Below, piece by piece: positions 19,386 to 27,869 of a DNA stretch of 62,021 nt. Positions within the stretch are counted from its first letter, which is position 1; each line of letters opens with the position of its first letter. A program made the translations under genes and the position numbers. Origin of the DNA: Verrucomicrobiia bacterium (GTDB taxonomy: Bacteria; Verrucomicrobiota; Verrucomicrobiia; JABWAM01); contig JAQUAF010000031.1 in the NCBI GenBank assembly GCA_028687435.1, positions 1-62,021 of the forward strand, given 5' to 3'. The notes under the pieces were generated by a model that worked only from the letters and a program-made list of their open reading frames with translations, was not told the DNA's origin and ran no database searches.

Positions 19386-21275
19386 TTATTCCACCAATTC
19401 ATAAATGATCGTGTCCGGAGCCCGCAAATGGTCTTTAAATACGCTTGTATTTTCAGCAATAATTCCATGGGTGAAAACGTTGCAAATGCGGGAGTATTTT
19501 TTGGGAAGCTGAAACTTTCTGACGCCTCCCCGGGCGGAATGAATCGCCAGAAAACGTTCGTTGGCATAAATCGGTTCCCCCGAATCAGAGTAACAATGAA
19601 CTCCGGCTTTTGCGGCAATGTTCCGCATGCCATCCACGGTTGAAATGGGAACACGCGAGAGAATCGAAGTCCAGGCGCCCATATTTTTGGAGACCATCCT
19701 CTCCTTCGTCGGTGTAATTCCAGTTAATTGCCGAACATGATCCTCCGCGTAGCGCTCATTTCGGACAATCCCCGGTTTCCCATACCACAAAATATGCCGG
19801 TTGTTGTTCAAAAACCGCCTCAGATTTTCATGTTTGGCGTCATTAACGACATAGAGATTCGGAAACACCATCAGCTTGAAATGATCGGGGTTTATAATTT
19901 TCAAGTCGCCAAAAGAATGTATTCGAAAAGGCGCCCCGATTCTTCCCAGCAGGCAACGGGTGTTTCTTATCGACGCATGATGATCTTCGGACATATGGAG
20001 AACACTCTCGGGATCAACGACCAAGGCGATCTCCCCAACGGGATCCATCGTTTGGTGGCCATGTTTTTCCCAAATGTTTTTCATTTGAGCCAATAATTGT
20101 CTCACCCTTTTGCCCTCATACCAACGTCCCCACATGTCAAACCACCACAGGGAAATTCCCTCAATAAGGCAAATGGCGAATTCCCGTTTCAAACCGGCCA
20201 GTGTCGCCTCTTCATTTGGCCAAAATTCTTTGACATCGGGAGCCAAACCTGACGCCCGGGCGGGCGCGCGATTGGCGGTGTGAGTGCGATGATCAATTTC
20301 CTGAATAAACCTCTTCTTTAAACAGGAAAGCGTATGGATCGGCAGAATAAAACCGCTGGCTTCGCCAATCTGGCCATCGGAATAGGGCGCGGTTGCAATA
20401 AAAAAATCAAGATTTTTGGAGCGAAAGACCCTTTCGTAGTCAACATGGCCAATATGCATCAACCGTTTTGGGGTCAATTCCAGGATATATCCAAAGAAAA
20501 CACCCAGCGATTTTTTCCGCGCTATTATTTTCCGGCTTAAATTGGCAAAGTGCAAAATGGCGTCGCTCATTTGCCATTGGCAAAACCGCGCATATTGCAA
20601 CGCCGGCTGATCAATGGCCGGATCCCGCAGGAAACCGTGGGTAAAATGTTCGCGCGCGGAGGCGGAGGGAATGTCCACCGGATCAGGTTGGCCGCGCCTG
20701 AGACACCAACGCCGATAGGCGGCCCTTCGGCTGACGCTCTCCTCTCCACACGAATGATCAGACCATTCGCAAGTTCCACCCGCGGCCAAAACATATGCAG
20801 CAATATGTTTGCCGTAATTGCTTTCGGCATGTTCCAAAGTTCTTTGGAGGTAATCCGCGGTATCCTTGCGCCAGTCTGGATCCGAAGCAACTTTTCCCAA
20901 TCCATGAAAACTGTCATGTCTGAAACCATTTATCCTGCTCCACCACAAGGGGGTATTCAGGTCAACCATGCAAATCAGTTTGATATTTGGATTGCTCTTG
21001 ATCAACATCCGGGCCTGTTGGTCAAATGGACTAAAATCATATGTGCCCGGGCCAATCCAAATGGGAGGATATTCGCTGTAGGGAATGCCCAGCGAACACA
21101 CCACATTGGCCGGAAAAAAACAAACGGTGTCGATGCCAATTTTCGCCATTTGCCTGATCGTGCCAGGCTGCGGCCAGAAGGAACGGTAGGCAAAGATTTT
21201 TTCGAACGGGTTTTTCGCAAAACTCCCGGTCATGGCGGCGCCGGGCCTTTGTGGTTTGTTCATTTTTGTATTCAT
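19386..21275 (-). CDS. Putative glycoside hydrolase (TIM barrel plus GATase-like domain)
   Basis: A 629-residue protein. The first two-thirds look like a clan-A TIM barrel of the GH42-like type (MAKIGIDTVCFFP, DFSPFDQQARMLIKSNPNIKLI, an HIAAYVLAAGGTCEW strand and YERVFRSKNLDFF). The end resembles the beta-galactosidase trimerisation/GATase-like domain (DPVGEIALVVDPES, NPDHFKLMVFPNLYVVND). No signal peptide is visible, so it should act on imported oligosaccharides. The Met in MNTKMNKP was chosen because the frame upstream runs into a repeat. The operator-bearing promoter lies about 330 nt upstream, separated by that repeat. Substrate unknown. Confidence 0.6.
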   Translation of the reverse strand: MNTKMNKPQRPGAAMTGSFAKNPFEKIFAYRSFWPQPGTIRQMAKIGIDTVCFFPANVVCSLGIPYSEYPPIWIGPGTYDFSPFDQQARMLIKSNPNIKLICMVDLNTPLWWSRINGFRHDSFHGLGKVASDPDWRKDTADYLQRTLEHAESNYGKHIAAYVLAAGGTCEWSDHSCGEESVSRRAAYRRWCLRRGQPDPVDIPSASAREHFTHGFLRDPAIDQPALQYARFCQWQMSDAILHFANLSRKIIARKKSLGVFFGYILELTPKRLMHIGHVDYERVFRSKNLDFFIATAPYSDGQIGEASGFILPIHTLSCLKKRFIQEIDHRTHTANRAPARASGLAPDVKEFWPNEEATLAGLKREFAICLIEGISLWWFDMWGRWYEGKRVRQLLAQMKNIWEKHGHQTMDPVGEIALVVDPESVLHMSEDHHASIRNTRCLLGRIGAPFRIHSFGDLKIINPDHFKLMVFPNLYVVNDAKHENLRRFLNNNRHILWYGKPGIVRNERYAEDHVRQLTGITPTKERMVSKNMGAWTSILSRVPISTVDGMRNIAAKAGVHCYSDSGEPIYANERFLAIHSARGGVRKFQLPKKYSRICNVFTHGIIAENTSVFKDHLRAPDTIIYELVE

Positions 21276-21368
21276 CAGATTATTGCTCTTTTTGATTCTG
21301 TGTGGCATCAAATATTGTGTGACCATTGAAATGCGTCCCTGGAGAATTTTTGCACTCCCCCTCAGATA

Positions 21369-21556
21369 GAGGAGCCACTTGCAAAACTGCGCCGCCTGAG
21401 GACAGTCGGCCCCAAGCCTGTCGAAGGGCAGGTTGTGCAAATGGATACGCTGAACCACTGCCAGTTGCCCTTCGGCAGGCTCAGGGTGGCGAGTGGAGTC
21501 GAACCATATGCCGCATGCCCTCACGCGGCGTTCCGCGGGAGTTTTGCAAGAACCTC
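21369..21556. mobile_element. MITE-like repeat between promoter and glycosidase gene
   Basis: GAGGAGCCACTTGCAAAACT at the left and AGTTTTGCAAGAACCTC at the right (21540-21556) are imperfect inverted ends. The interior holds another family B pair (CTGTCGAAGGGCAG and CTGCCCTTCGGCAGG-like words, about 21418-21490). A lone copy of the end, GAGGCTCTTGCAAAACT, occurs at 40252-40268. Confidence 0.55.
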
Positions 21557-21607
21557 AGAGGAATCAAGGTATAAAGTGTCGCATTTTTCGGCAGGGGATT
21601 CATTTCC

Positions 21608-21648
21608 AACTTGTATTTACAAGGTAGCATGAAACCTCGGCTTGTCAA
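21608..21648 (-). promoter_or_regulatory. Promoter/operator of the glycosidase-like gene
   Basis: AACTTGTATTTACAAGGT (21608-21625) is the AraR-like palindrome with one mismatch. TTGACA is read on the minus strand at 21643-21648. The roughly 43-bp block differs from that before the SDR gene at only a handful of positions. It may also affect the divergent lactonase gene at 21677. Confidence 0.72.
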
Positions 21649-21676
21649 ATGCAAAAACATTTTTTAGGATTGGGAT

Positions 21677-22399
21677 GTGAAAATCACATGGCTCGGCCAG
21701 GGCGGTTGCCTTTTTGAAAGCGGCGGCGCGCGGCTGGTCGTGGATCCGTATCTCAGCGACATTGTGGAGGAAAAGGAGGGGCTGCGGAGGTTGACGCGGC
21801 CGCCGCTGGGGGTGGAGGAATTGAATCCATCGGCGGTGATCTGCACGCACGATCATCTGGATCACCTGGATCCCGTGGCTGCGCCGCAAATCGCGTCGCG
21901 ATGGCCCGGTTGCCGTTTCGCGGGGCCGTCCAGCGTGCGACAGCATCTGATCGAATTGGGAATCGATGGGGCGAGGGTCACGGAACTGGCGCAACATGGG
22001 ATGCATCACGAACCGCCATTCCAAGTGAAAGCCGTGGCGGCTTTCCACAGCGATCCCCATGCCATCGGTCTGATTGCGGAAGCGAAAGGGATTCGGTTTT
22101 ACCTGAGCGGCGACACGCTCCTGACCAACGGACTTTTGGACGAACTGCGGCCCGAAGCGGAAAAACTGGACATGGCTTTCATCTGCATCAACGGGCGGTT
22201 GGGAAACATGAACGCGGATGAAGCTCTGGAGGCGATGAAAGTATTGCGCCCCCGCGTGGTCATCCCCATGCACTACGGACTTTTCACCGAAAACACCGTT
22301 GATCCGCGGCCATTCCTGGCCGCCTGCCGCGCGGCAAAATTACGGGCCATGGAACTGCCTTTGGGACACCCAATGGATGCCCGCGAGATTTCGCGTTAA
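21677..22399 (+). CDS. UlaG-like metallo-beta-lactamase-fold hydrolase
   Basis: The 240-residue protein has the MBL signature THDHLDHLD (57-65) and downstream metal or active-site blocks AFHSDPHAIG, YLSGDT and IPMHYGLF. It resembles L-ascorbate-6-phosphate lactonase UlaG and relatives, which open sugar lactones, so a lactone-opening step in the local sugar-acid pathway is plausible. The start is GTG at 21677; an ATG two bases earlier is out of frame and closed at once by a stop. It is divergent from the glycosidase promoter and may be read from the same regulatory region. Confidence 0.75.
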   Translation: MKITWLGQGGCLFESGGARLVVDPYLSDIVEEKEGLRRLTRPPLGVEELNPSAVICTHDHLDHLDPVAAPQIASRWPGCRFAGPSSVRQHLIELGIDGARVTELAQHGMHHEPPFQVKAVAAFHSDPHAIGLIAEAKGIRFYLSGDTLLTNGLLDELRPEAEKLDMAFICINGRLGNMNADEALEAMKVLRPRVVIPMHYGLFTENTVDPRPFLAACRAAKLRAMELPLGHPMDAREISR

Positions 22400-22488
22400 C
22401 AAAACACGAAAGAATTCAAATCAAAAACTGCAGCCATTATGCGAGGATAGGGCATTGATTGATGAAACAACCGACCTGAATAATCACC

Positions 22489-23244
22489 ATGTTTGAACGT
22501 TTTAAAAAATCCCTCGCCTGGCGGTTGCTGCCCTGCGCGGATCTCCGTTTCAATCTGCCCTCGGGCATCAGCTTTCCCATCCGCACCCGGCAGGAGGCGC
22601 GGCTTTTCCAGGAAGTGATGCTGGCGGGAATCTACGCCCGTCTGCTTGATCTGCTGCCACCGCCCCGCACGCTTGCGGACATCGGTTGCAATGCCGCCTT
22701 TTTCACCCTCCTGGTGGAAGACCGGCGCCGGCAACGGGCGCCGGAACAGGCGCCGGCGCGCGGTTTGCTTCTCGACGCAAACCCCGATTGTGTGACAAGG
22801 GCTTCGCGCTATCTGGAGATGAACCGGATGGCCGGATTCAACGAAATGGTTTGCGGTTTGATCGGCCGCAAGGGGCAAACCATGGATTTTCATGTCAGCA
22901 GCGCCGACGGCCACTCCTCCATTTTTCATCAATACTGCCATCGCGAAACCTTGCGGCTGCCGAGTCTCGACCTGGAGAGGTTGCTGGCCGCACATTTTCC
23001 CAACGGGATTGATCTGCTGAAAGTTGACATCGAAGGCGCCGAGAAGTTTCTGGTTGAAGACTGGCCCGGCGCCGTGCGCCGATGCCGGGCGGTGATTCTT
23101 GAATGGCACGGTTTCGCGTGGTCATGGGACGAAGCTTCCCTCGCATTCAAGGATCTGGGCTTTGAGGAAAAACTGGTCGTCCGCGAAAACGAAAATCAAT
23201 CCACCGCATTGTTTGTCCGCAGCGGGGAAACGTCCGGCCAGTGA
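22489..23244 (+). CDS. FkbM-family methyltransferase
   Basis: The 251-residue protein has an SAM-binding motif (TLADIGCNAAFFTLLV), then GLLLDANPDCVTRASRYLEMN and the FkbM-typical IDLLKVDIEGAEKFLVED. Members usually O-methylate a sugar or small molecule and are common in polysaccharide clusters. It follows the lactonase by 90 nt and precedes a DNA methylase by 43 nt, all on the plus strand. A role with the window's glycosyltransferases is possible but unproven. Confidence 0.85.
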   Translation: MFERFKKSLAWRLLPCADLRFNLPSGISFPIRTRQEARLFQEVMLAGIYARLLDLLPPPRTLADIGCNAAFFTLLVEDRRRQRAPEQAPARGLLLDANPDCVTRASRYLEMNRMAGFNEMVCGLIGRKGQTMDFHVSSADGHSSIFHQYCHRETLRLPSLDLERLLAAHFPNGIDLLKVDIEGAEKFLVEDWPGAVRRCRAVILEWHGFAWSWDEASLAFKDLGFEEKLVVRENENQSTALFVRSGETSGQ

Positions 23245-23286
23245 AATGCGGCTGGCGATGGCGGACGACAGGCGGTATAAGACGGC

Positions 23287-24123
23287 ATGGCTTTTTCCCA
23301 ACCCCATCGCCCATCCGCCGGGGCGATTCCCTCCCTGATCAAGTGGACGGGCAGCAAGAGGGCGCAGGCTCTGCGCATTGTTGATTTATTCCCGTCCTTT
23401 GACCGCTATTTCGAGCCGTTTCTGGGGGGGGGCGCCCTGCTTTATTTTGCGGGCCCGCACGCATCATTTGCGGGTGACATTTACAAACCGCTCGTGGATT
23501 TCTGGAAACAGGTTCAGACGGCCCCCGGACAAATCATCCATTCCTACGAGCGGGAATGGCGGAAATTGCAGGCCGGCCCGCCGGGGCATTTTTACAAGGT
23601 GCGCGAACGGTTCAATCGCGCTCCGAATCCCTTTGACCTTTGCTTTCTCACGCGCACCTGCGTAAACGGCATCATCCGGTTTAACGACAAGGGACATTTC
23701 AACAACTCCTTCCATCTGTCGCGGCGCGGCATGTCCCCGGACCGGTTTGCCGCCGCGGTGAAGGATTGGGGGGAAAAACTCCGCCATGTGACTTTTCATT
23801 GCGGCGATTATGAAGAAACACTTTCAGGCATCAGGAAAAACGACTTCGCCTATCTTGACCCGCCATATGCGGGAAGCAGAAATCGCTATGTAAAGAATCT
23901 TGATCAAAACCGTCTGTTCAAGGTTTTGGACCGGCTTTCCACAAGAGGAACAAAATGGGCGCTTTCATTTGACGGCACACGGGACCGGGTTGACCTGCGG
24001 ACCGAACTCCCCCCCTCCCTCTACAAGCGCCATTTCCTTCTTTCTTCAGGCCATTCCCTGGTGAAAAAGGTCCTGTCCGGCAATGTCCAGGAAGTCCGGG
24101 AATCCCTGTATTTGAACTACTGA
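23287..24123 (+). CDS. D12-class DNA adenine-N6 methyltransferase (Dam-like)
   Basis: The 278-residue enzyme has IKWTGSKR at its start, the AdoMet motif FEPFLGGGALL (42-52) and the catalytic DPPY (191-194), in the order of alpha-class D12 methylases such as Dam and DpnM. A target-recognition region lies between them. No restriction endonuclease gene is visible on either side, so it looks solitary. It may be an orphan regulatory methylase or a leftover of a restriction system; the recognition site cannot be read from the sequence. Confidence 0.87.
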   Translation: MAFSQPHRPSAGAIPSLIKWTGSKRAQALRIVDLFPSFDRYFEPFLGGGALLYFAGPHASFAGDIYKPLVDFWKQVQTAPGQIIHSYEREWRKLQAGPPGHFYKVRERFNRAPNPFDLCFLTRTCVNGIIRFNDKGHFNNSFHLSRRGMSPDRFAAAVKDWGEKLRHVTFHCGDYEETLSGIRKNDFAYLDPPYAGSRNRYVKNLDQNRLFKVLDRLSTRGTKWALSFDGTRDRVDLRTELPPSLYKRHFLLSSGHSLVKKVLSGNVQEVRESLYLNY

Positions 24124-24126
24124 TTC

Positions 24127-24460
24127 CGAAGACCTCATCCAAAAAGGCGGCTGGGTATTCTAACTGCCCGGCTTTATCATAGGAATAATCCTGCCGCACC
24201 TTGTCCCACGTTCGGCTTGTCAATTGTCCTGCCTGATCCCACATGTAAGTCACGTTGGTCAGCATCTTGCCCTTGGCCGCCGCCACTTGCATGCCGGTAA
24301 TCCTGCCTTGCACATCGTGACAATAGATCACCCGCACGCCATCCACAAGCTGCTTTTCACGCAAAACCCCGTTCTCCGCATAAACATCATGCGCCAATTC
24401 GGGGAGGCGTGGCGTGCCGCATCCTTTCTTTTCCTCCTCACTGTGTCAGACAATTTGCAT
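24127..24460 (-). pseudogene. RHS/YD-repeat protein fragment
   Basis: The minus-strand frame reads LAHDVYAENGVLREKQ, GRITGMQV, MLTNVTYMWDQAGQL and RQDYSYDKAGQL, which are YD-repeat units of RHS wall-associated proteins. Only about 100 residues survive, without signal peptide, core or toxin tip. It is convergent with the Dam-like gene and is probably the relic of a larger gene. Confidence 0.6.
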
Positions 24461-24537
24461 TAAAACTCGGACTGCCCTTTTTTTTAAAGGAAAGTGCGCA
24501 AAAATCCCTACCTTATCAGATGCTCACCGTTTGCTTT

Positions 24538-24799
24538 CAATTACCCACAATTCCAGCTCCGAGGAGATAGCCGAGCTCGATATCAGTCAGGCGGGTGAGG
24601 CCATCTGTTCCACCAGTTTACGAAACCGTTTGCCTATTCGCTCATCGGCAAATTTGCTCGCAGCAGTTTCTTTCGCAAATGATTTCGCCGGCATAGTACG
24701 GGAACGGGGATTTTACATCCCAATCTTAAATCAAATTCCCGAATTAGCCGGAAGAGTTATTTTGACCTATTTTCAAAAAACGCAAATTGTGGGTAATTG
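24538..24799. mobile_element. 262-bp internally deleted insertion sequence with 15-bp perfect inverted ends
   Basis: CAATTACCCACAATT (24538-24552) is the exact inverse of 24785-24799. Inside, the minus strand encodes MPAKSFAKETAASKFADERIG-like residues followed by KRFRKLVEQMA and a stop, which resembles the N-terminus of IS4/IS50-type transposases. It appears to be a copy that kept both ends and the first codons but lost the rest. Confidence 0.6.
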
Positions 24800-25005
24800 T
24801 AAGTAACCGCCACCGCCGACAGCTTGAGCAATTCCGCCGCGAGCGACAGGGGCAGACTTTCCGGGTTTTGGAAATTCTCCGGGACATTGAACGGCGGACG
24901 AGCGTGAGGTGGTCTGTTTTCTTGCCGATACCATGCCCCGCAAGGCCAACATCACCAATGGTGCGGGCATCGACCTCAACCCGGCGGCGAGGGGACGCAT
25001 TAAAA
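24800..25005 (+). other. Non-assigned segment, possibly degenerate coding
   Basis: Two plus-strand frames look partly protein-like (LEQFRRERQGQTFRVLEIL, then MPRKANITNGAGIDLNPAARG in another frame), as if one reading frame had shifted. I do not recognise the protein and do not call a gene. Confidence 0.3.
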
Positions 25006-25779
25006 TCATTGGGATCTATTTTGAATCTTCACCAATGGCGTTTTGCATTTATTAATGGATGGCTTTTTACCTAAAAATGTTATATTGCACTTGAATTGCC
25101 CTATCTCTTCTGTGAATGAATTATTAGATAGCTGAATTAAATCAATTTCAGGCGAAATAGAGATATTTGTTTCAACAGATTCACCTTGTCTAAGCATATA
25201 ATTTCTATAAACAAGACTACTGTGATTTCGTCCATCGACTGCATAACAAGGAAATTTCAACTCAAATTCTCCCGTGCACGAGTTCATATCGGCTTGATGG
25301 GGTATGTCTAAATTCTTAAAAGTCACGTACACCGAAGAAAGAACCACCGTTTTTTCCGTATGATTTCTAATGACAACAGTTAATCTTCTATTACAGAGCC
25401 ATCCCATAATTTCGTGAAATGGCCAAATTTTCGTTTCCGTTCAGAGGAGAATGAAATGAAAAGTCAAAAGCTGAGATTAAGAATCTGGAGATTGCTTCAC
25501 CCCCTGTTGCCCTGGGTTCGCAATGACAATTTAGGGGGTCATTGCGAGGTTTGGGAAAAAGGGGCCGAAGCAATCTCTGAAAAATTATGGGATGCCTGTG
25601 CTTCTATTACATGAATTCCCGTCAAAATAATAACTCATATTTAAATCTTCAAATCGGCGCTTTGGCCATAAATAATATACAACACCAAAAACCGTGCATA
25701 TTCCCCAAAATCCTATGGTGTTTAAAAAAGTTAAAATTTTTACAAAACAATTACTTAGTTTTAAAAATTCATCTATCAT
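25006..25779 (-). pseudogene. Small membrane-protein gene split by a palindromic repeat
   Basis: The 5' piece (start at 25779, with AAAAGG 9 nt before ATG) encodes MIDEFLKLSNCFVKILTFLN and one membrane span ending YYLWPKRR. The 3' piece (25407 to 25006) encodes a beta-rich domain (RRLTVVIRNHTEKTVVLSSVYVTF, GQFKCNITFLG). A family A repeat with stops lies between them. Together they would make a single-span protein with a soluble C-domain. The AT-rich composition differs from neighbours and suggests acquired DNA. The intact family is not recognised; the two pieces could also be separate small genes. Confidence 0.45.
25488..25577. repeat. Palindromic interspersed repeat, family A, second copy
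   Basis: GAGATTGCTTC (25488-25498) and GAAGCAATCTC (25567-25577) are the outer inverted pair, and TTCGCAATGAC and GTCATTGCGAG the inner pair. These are the words seen at 10568-10653, with outer and inner pairs swapped. Confidence 0.75.
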
Positions 25780-25814
25780 ATTAATGCCTTTTTGATTCTC
25801 TAAAAATATTGGGG

Positions 25815-26696
25815 TCATTGGGGACGTAGAGTGATACCGTATTTTTGGCTTGTTAAATAAACGTCGAGCAATTCTACGTTCGTGCTTCTCCCGACAAATT
25901 CCCCGTCGTCAGTATAGGTCAGAGTCATTCCATACGGGATCAAATTTTCAACAGTTTTTCCAAGTCGAATTGTTCGCCGTGATGACCCGCCAAGCGATGC
26001 CACGGACGAATTATCGGGCATCACCAGCAATTCAAATTCTTGGGAAATTCTTGAATTTTTTCGGATGATGGCGTTGCATCTTTTTGCGGCCATCTTGTTT
26101 TCCATGTCGCAAATTTCCGCCGTTATTTCATCGTCGCTGTTGCATTTTATGAACTTTAAACACAGGTTGTATATGCCAGTGTTATCGTTTGCCGTTCCCT
26201 TATAAACCTTGTTCGGCTGGCACATTGCAATGAGCTTTGCACGGCCATCAATCCCGCCTTCTTCATCATCGTTCACTATCTCCTTTTGCGCTTCCTTCTT
26301 TGCGGCGGCAACAACCTTCTGTGGCTCTGCAACCCGTTGTTTTACCGGCGCGGGCGCGGCAGCCGTTTCGCTGTACCTCTGAAACTTGGAAGTCATCGAG
26401 CGGAATTTATAGAATGGCTTTTCCAAAACAAAAGTCAGAGCAACCGGGATTTCAAGAGTCGTGCCAACGGGGATTGCATCCTCACCGTCTTTGAAGCACG
26501 GCTTGAGGGTTTTGACCGTGCATTTTGCGGAGACGACACACTCAGTTTTTCCCTCTGTCTGCTTCATGGCATCCAGAAAAACAAACTCCATGAAAGGCGG
26601 GATGGCATCCTTGACCGGCTGTGTGATCTGGTTTGCTTCGACTTGGGCGAGGGCAGACAGAACCGACGCGAAGAAAAACATGGCAACGGTTTTCAT
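25815..26696 (-). CDS. Exported hypothetical protein
   Basis: The 293-residue protein begins with a signal peptide (MKTVAMFFFASVLSALAQVEA), has a charged, Ala/Lys-rich middle (VVAAAKKEAQKEIVNDDEEGG) and a C-terminal beta-rich part. I do not recognise the family. The Met at 26696 was chosen over a longer frame because it starts the signal peptide. The next gene downstream on the same strand is the split membrane-protein gene, whose start lies about 35 nt on. Confidence 0.55.
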   Translation of the reverse strand: MKTVAMFFFASVLSALAQVEANQITQPVKDAIPPFMEFVFLDAMKQTEGKTECVVSAKCTVKTLKPCFKDGEDAIPVGTTLEIPVALTFVLEKPFYKFRSMTSKFQRYSETAAAPAPVKQRVAEPQKVVAAAKKEAQKEIVNDDEEGGIDGRAKLIAMCQPNKVYKGTANDNTGIYNLCLKFIKCNSDDEITAEICDMENKMAAKRCNAIIRKNSRISQEFELLVMPDNSSVASLGGSSRRTIRLGKTVENLIPYGMTLTYTDDGEFVGRSTNVELLDVYLTSQKYGITLRPQ

Positions 26697-26825
26697 ATCC
26701 AAAAACCTACCATACCCCGTGCAGAAATCCAAGAAGAAAGCCACGCCCAACCGTGCGCATTTTCGTCCAGCCTATCCAAAATTGTTGTGCCTCAAAAACT
26801 CATCCCGGCGCATCCCTGTCAATCC

Positions 26826-26888
26826 CTTCCCGCTTGAATCAAAACCCCCGGCCACCTTTCGGCAACCGGGGGCTTTGCGTTGGGGGGG
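26826..26888 (-). terminator. Terminator-like hairpin repeat, family D, copy 1
   Basis: On the minus strand AGCCCCCGG and CCGGGGGTTTT form a stem ending in T, just after the stop of the gene at 26895-27509. A near-identical block in inverted orientation lies at 28240-28302, so this terminator belongs to an interspersed repeat. Confidence 0.65.
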
Positions 26889-26894
26889 ATGGGA

Positions 26895-27509
26895 TCAACA
26901 GGCTAATCGGTCTCCGACACTTGCAAGGTATTCGACCGCTTGGCAGGAGTAGTCTGAACGGCACATCCATTTCACGGACATTTCATCTTCAAGATGGCGA
27001 ACCTCCTTTTCACAAAAAAGGATTGCCAGCCGAATGAGTTGAAAATTACACCTGAGATCCAACAAGTCCGGCGTCTTTTCGCCCTTGGCTTCCAGTTCAT
27101 CAAGCATTTTGAGGATGTCCGCCAAACCGGCGCTTACCCGGCCAACCTGAGTGATAGACTCTTCCAAACGAACAACATGTTGCTTTACGATGTCCGGATA
27201 ACTGACGTTTCGCAAAGCATCATTCATCAAAATGAAAGCCTCTGCTAATTTTTGCTTTGGGGTAGGCCATTCAGCGGTTTGCGGCTGAGACTGGCCTTCC
27301 GCCCCCGGCGCGGCGTGTTTCATGCCCTCCGGCGTTGGGTTGGGGTTATCCTTGCCGTTGAGCCTTCCGGCCAATCTAGGGGCAACGTGGCGCGAATTCT
27401 GGCCGCTTCTGCGTGGGCTGGCTGTCTGGCGATGGCGCGGCGGGGGTGTGGTGGCTGGGGTGGTTTGGCTGGCGGTGGGGGTTTGAGACTCTGAGACTTC
27501 GATTTTCAT
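26895..27509 (-). CDS. Hypothetical protein with Pro/Ser/Thr-rich N-terminus
   Basis: The 204-residue protein has a disordered N-terminal half (TPTASQTTPATTPPPRHRQ, then a basic stretch) and a helical C-terminal half with four cysteines (DLRCNFQ, AILFCEKEVRHLEDEM, WMCRSDYSCQ). AAAGGA 9 nt before the ATG of MKIEVSES supports this start. There is no signal peptide. Not recognised; it sits between a tRNA gene and its own terminator. Confidence 0.5.
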   Translation of the reverse strand: MKIEVSESQTPTASQTTPATTPPPRHRQTASPRRSGQNSRHVAPRLAGRLNGKDNPNPTPEGMKHAAPGAEGQSQPQTAEWPTPKQKLAEAFILMNDALRNVSYPDIVKQHVVRLEESITQVGRVSAGLADILKMLDELEAKGEKTPDLLDLRCNFQLIRLAILFCEKEVRHLEDEMSVKWMCRSDYSCQAVEYLASVGDRLAC

Positions 27510-27668
27510 GATTTGGTTCCTTTGAGTTTTGGTTGACGTTTCCATCCGTCAAGGCAGACAAGACGGATATGAACGGTTAAAAACGTGCATAAACAGAAAG
27601 GCATTTTTTATGCATTTCCTTTATGCAAAGACCAAGAAGACACCGCTTTTCCCTCTGACACAGAGGGG

Positions 27669-27754
27669 TGGTGCCCGAGGAGGGACTTGAACCCCCACAT
27701 CCTTGCGGACAATGGATTTTGAGTCCATCGCGTCTGCCATTCCGCCACTCGGGC
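27669..27754 (-). tRNA. tRNA-Leu (CAA)
   Basis: On the minus strand GCCCGAG opens the acceptor stem and CTCGGGC closes it, followed by ACCA, so CCA is encoded. The anticodon arm ATGGA-CTCAAAA-TCCAT gives anticodon CAA. A long variable arm (TGTCCGCAAGGATG) marks a class II tRNA. The T-arm is GGGGGTTCAAGTCCCTC-like. Confidence 0.95.
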
Positions 27755-27869
27755 TTTTGTCTCGCCGTAGTCCCATTTTGCGGGACGAAGGCGGACCAAA
27801 ACCCTACTCAAGCGCATCGGCGTGAAAAAATCAACCATGGGCTTTGAATTTTTGAAAAGAGGTGGCGGT

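Noticed and set aside
18902..19654. 250-codon minus-strand frame
   Set aside because: It runs through the 422-bp repeat element and into the glycosidase gene out of frame; composition is repeat-derived.
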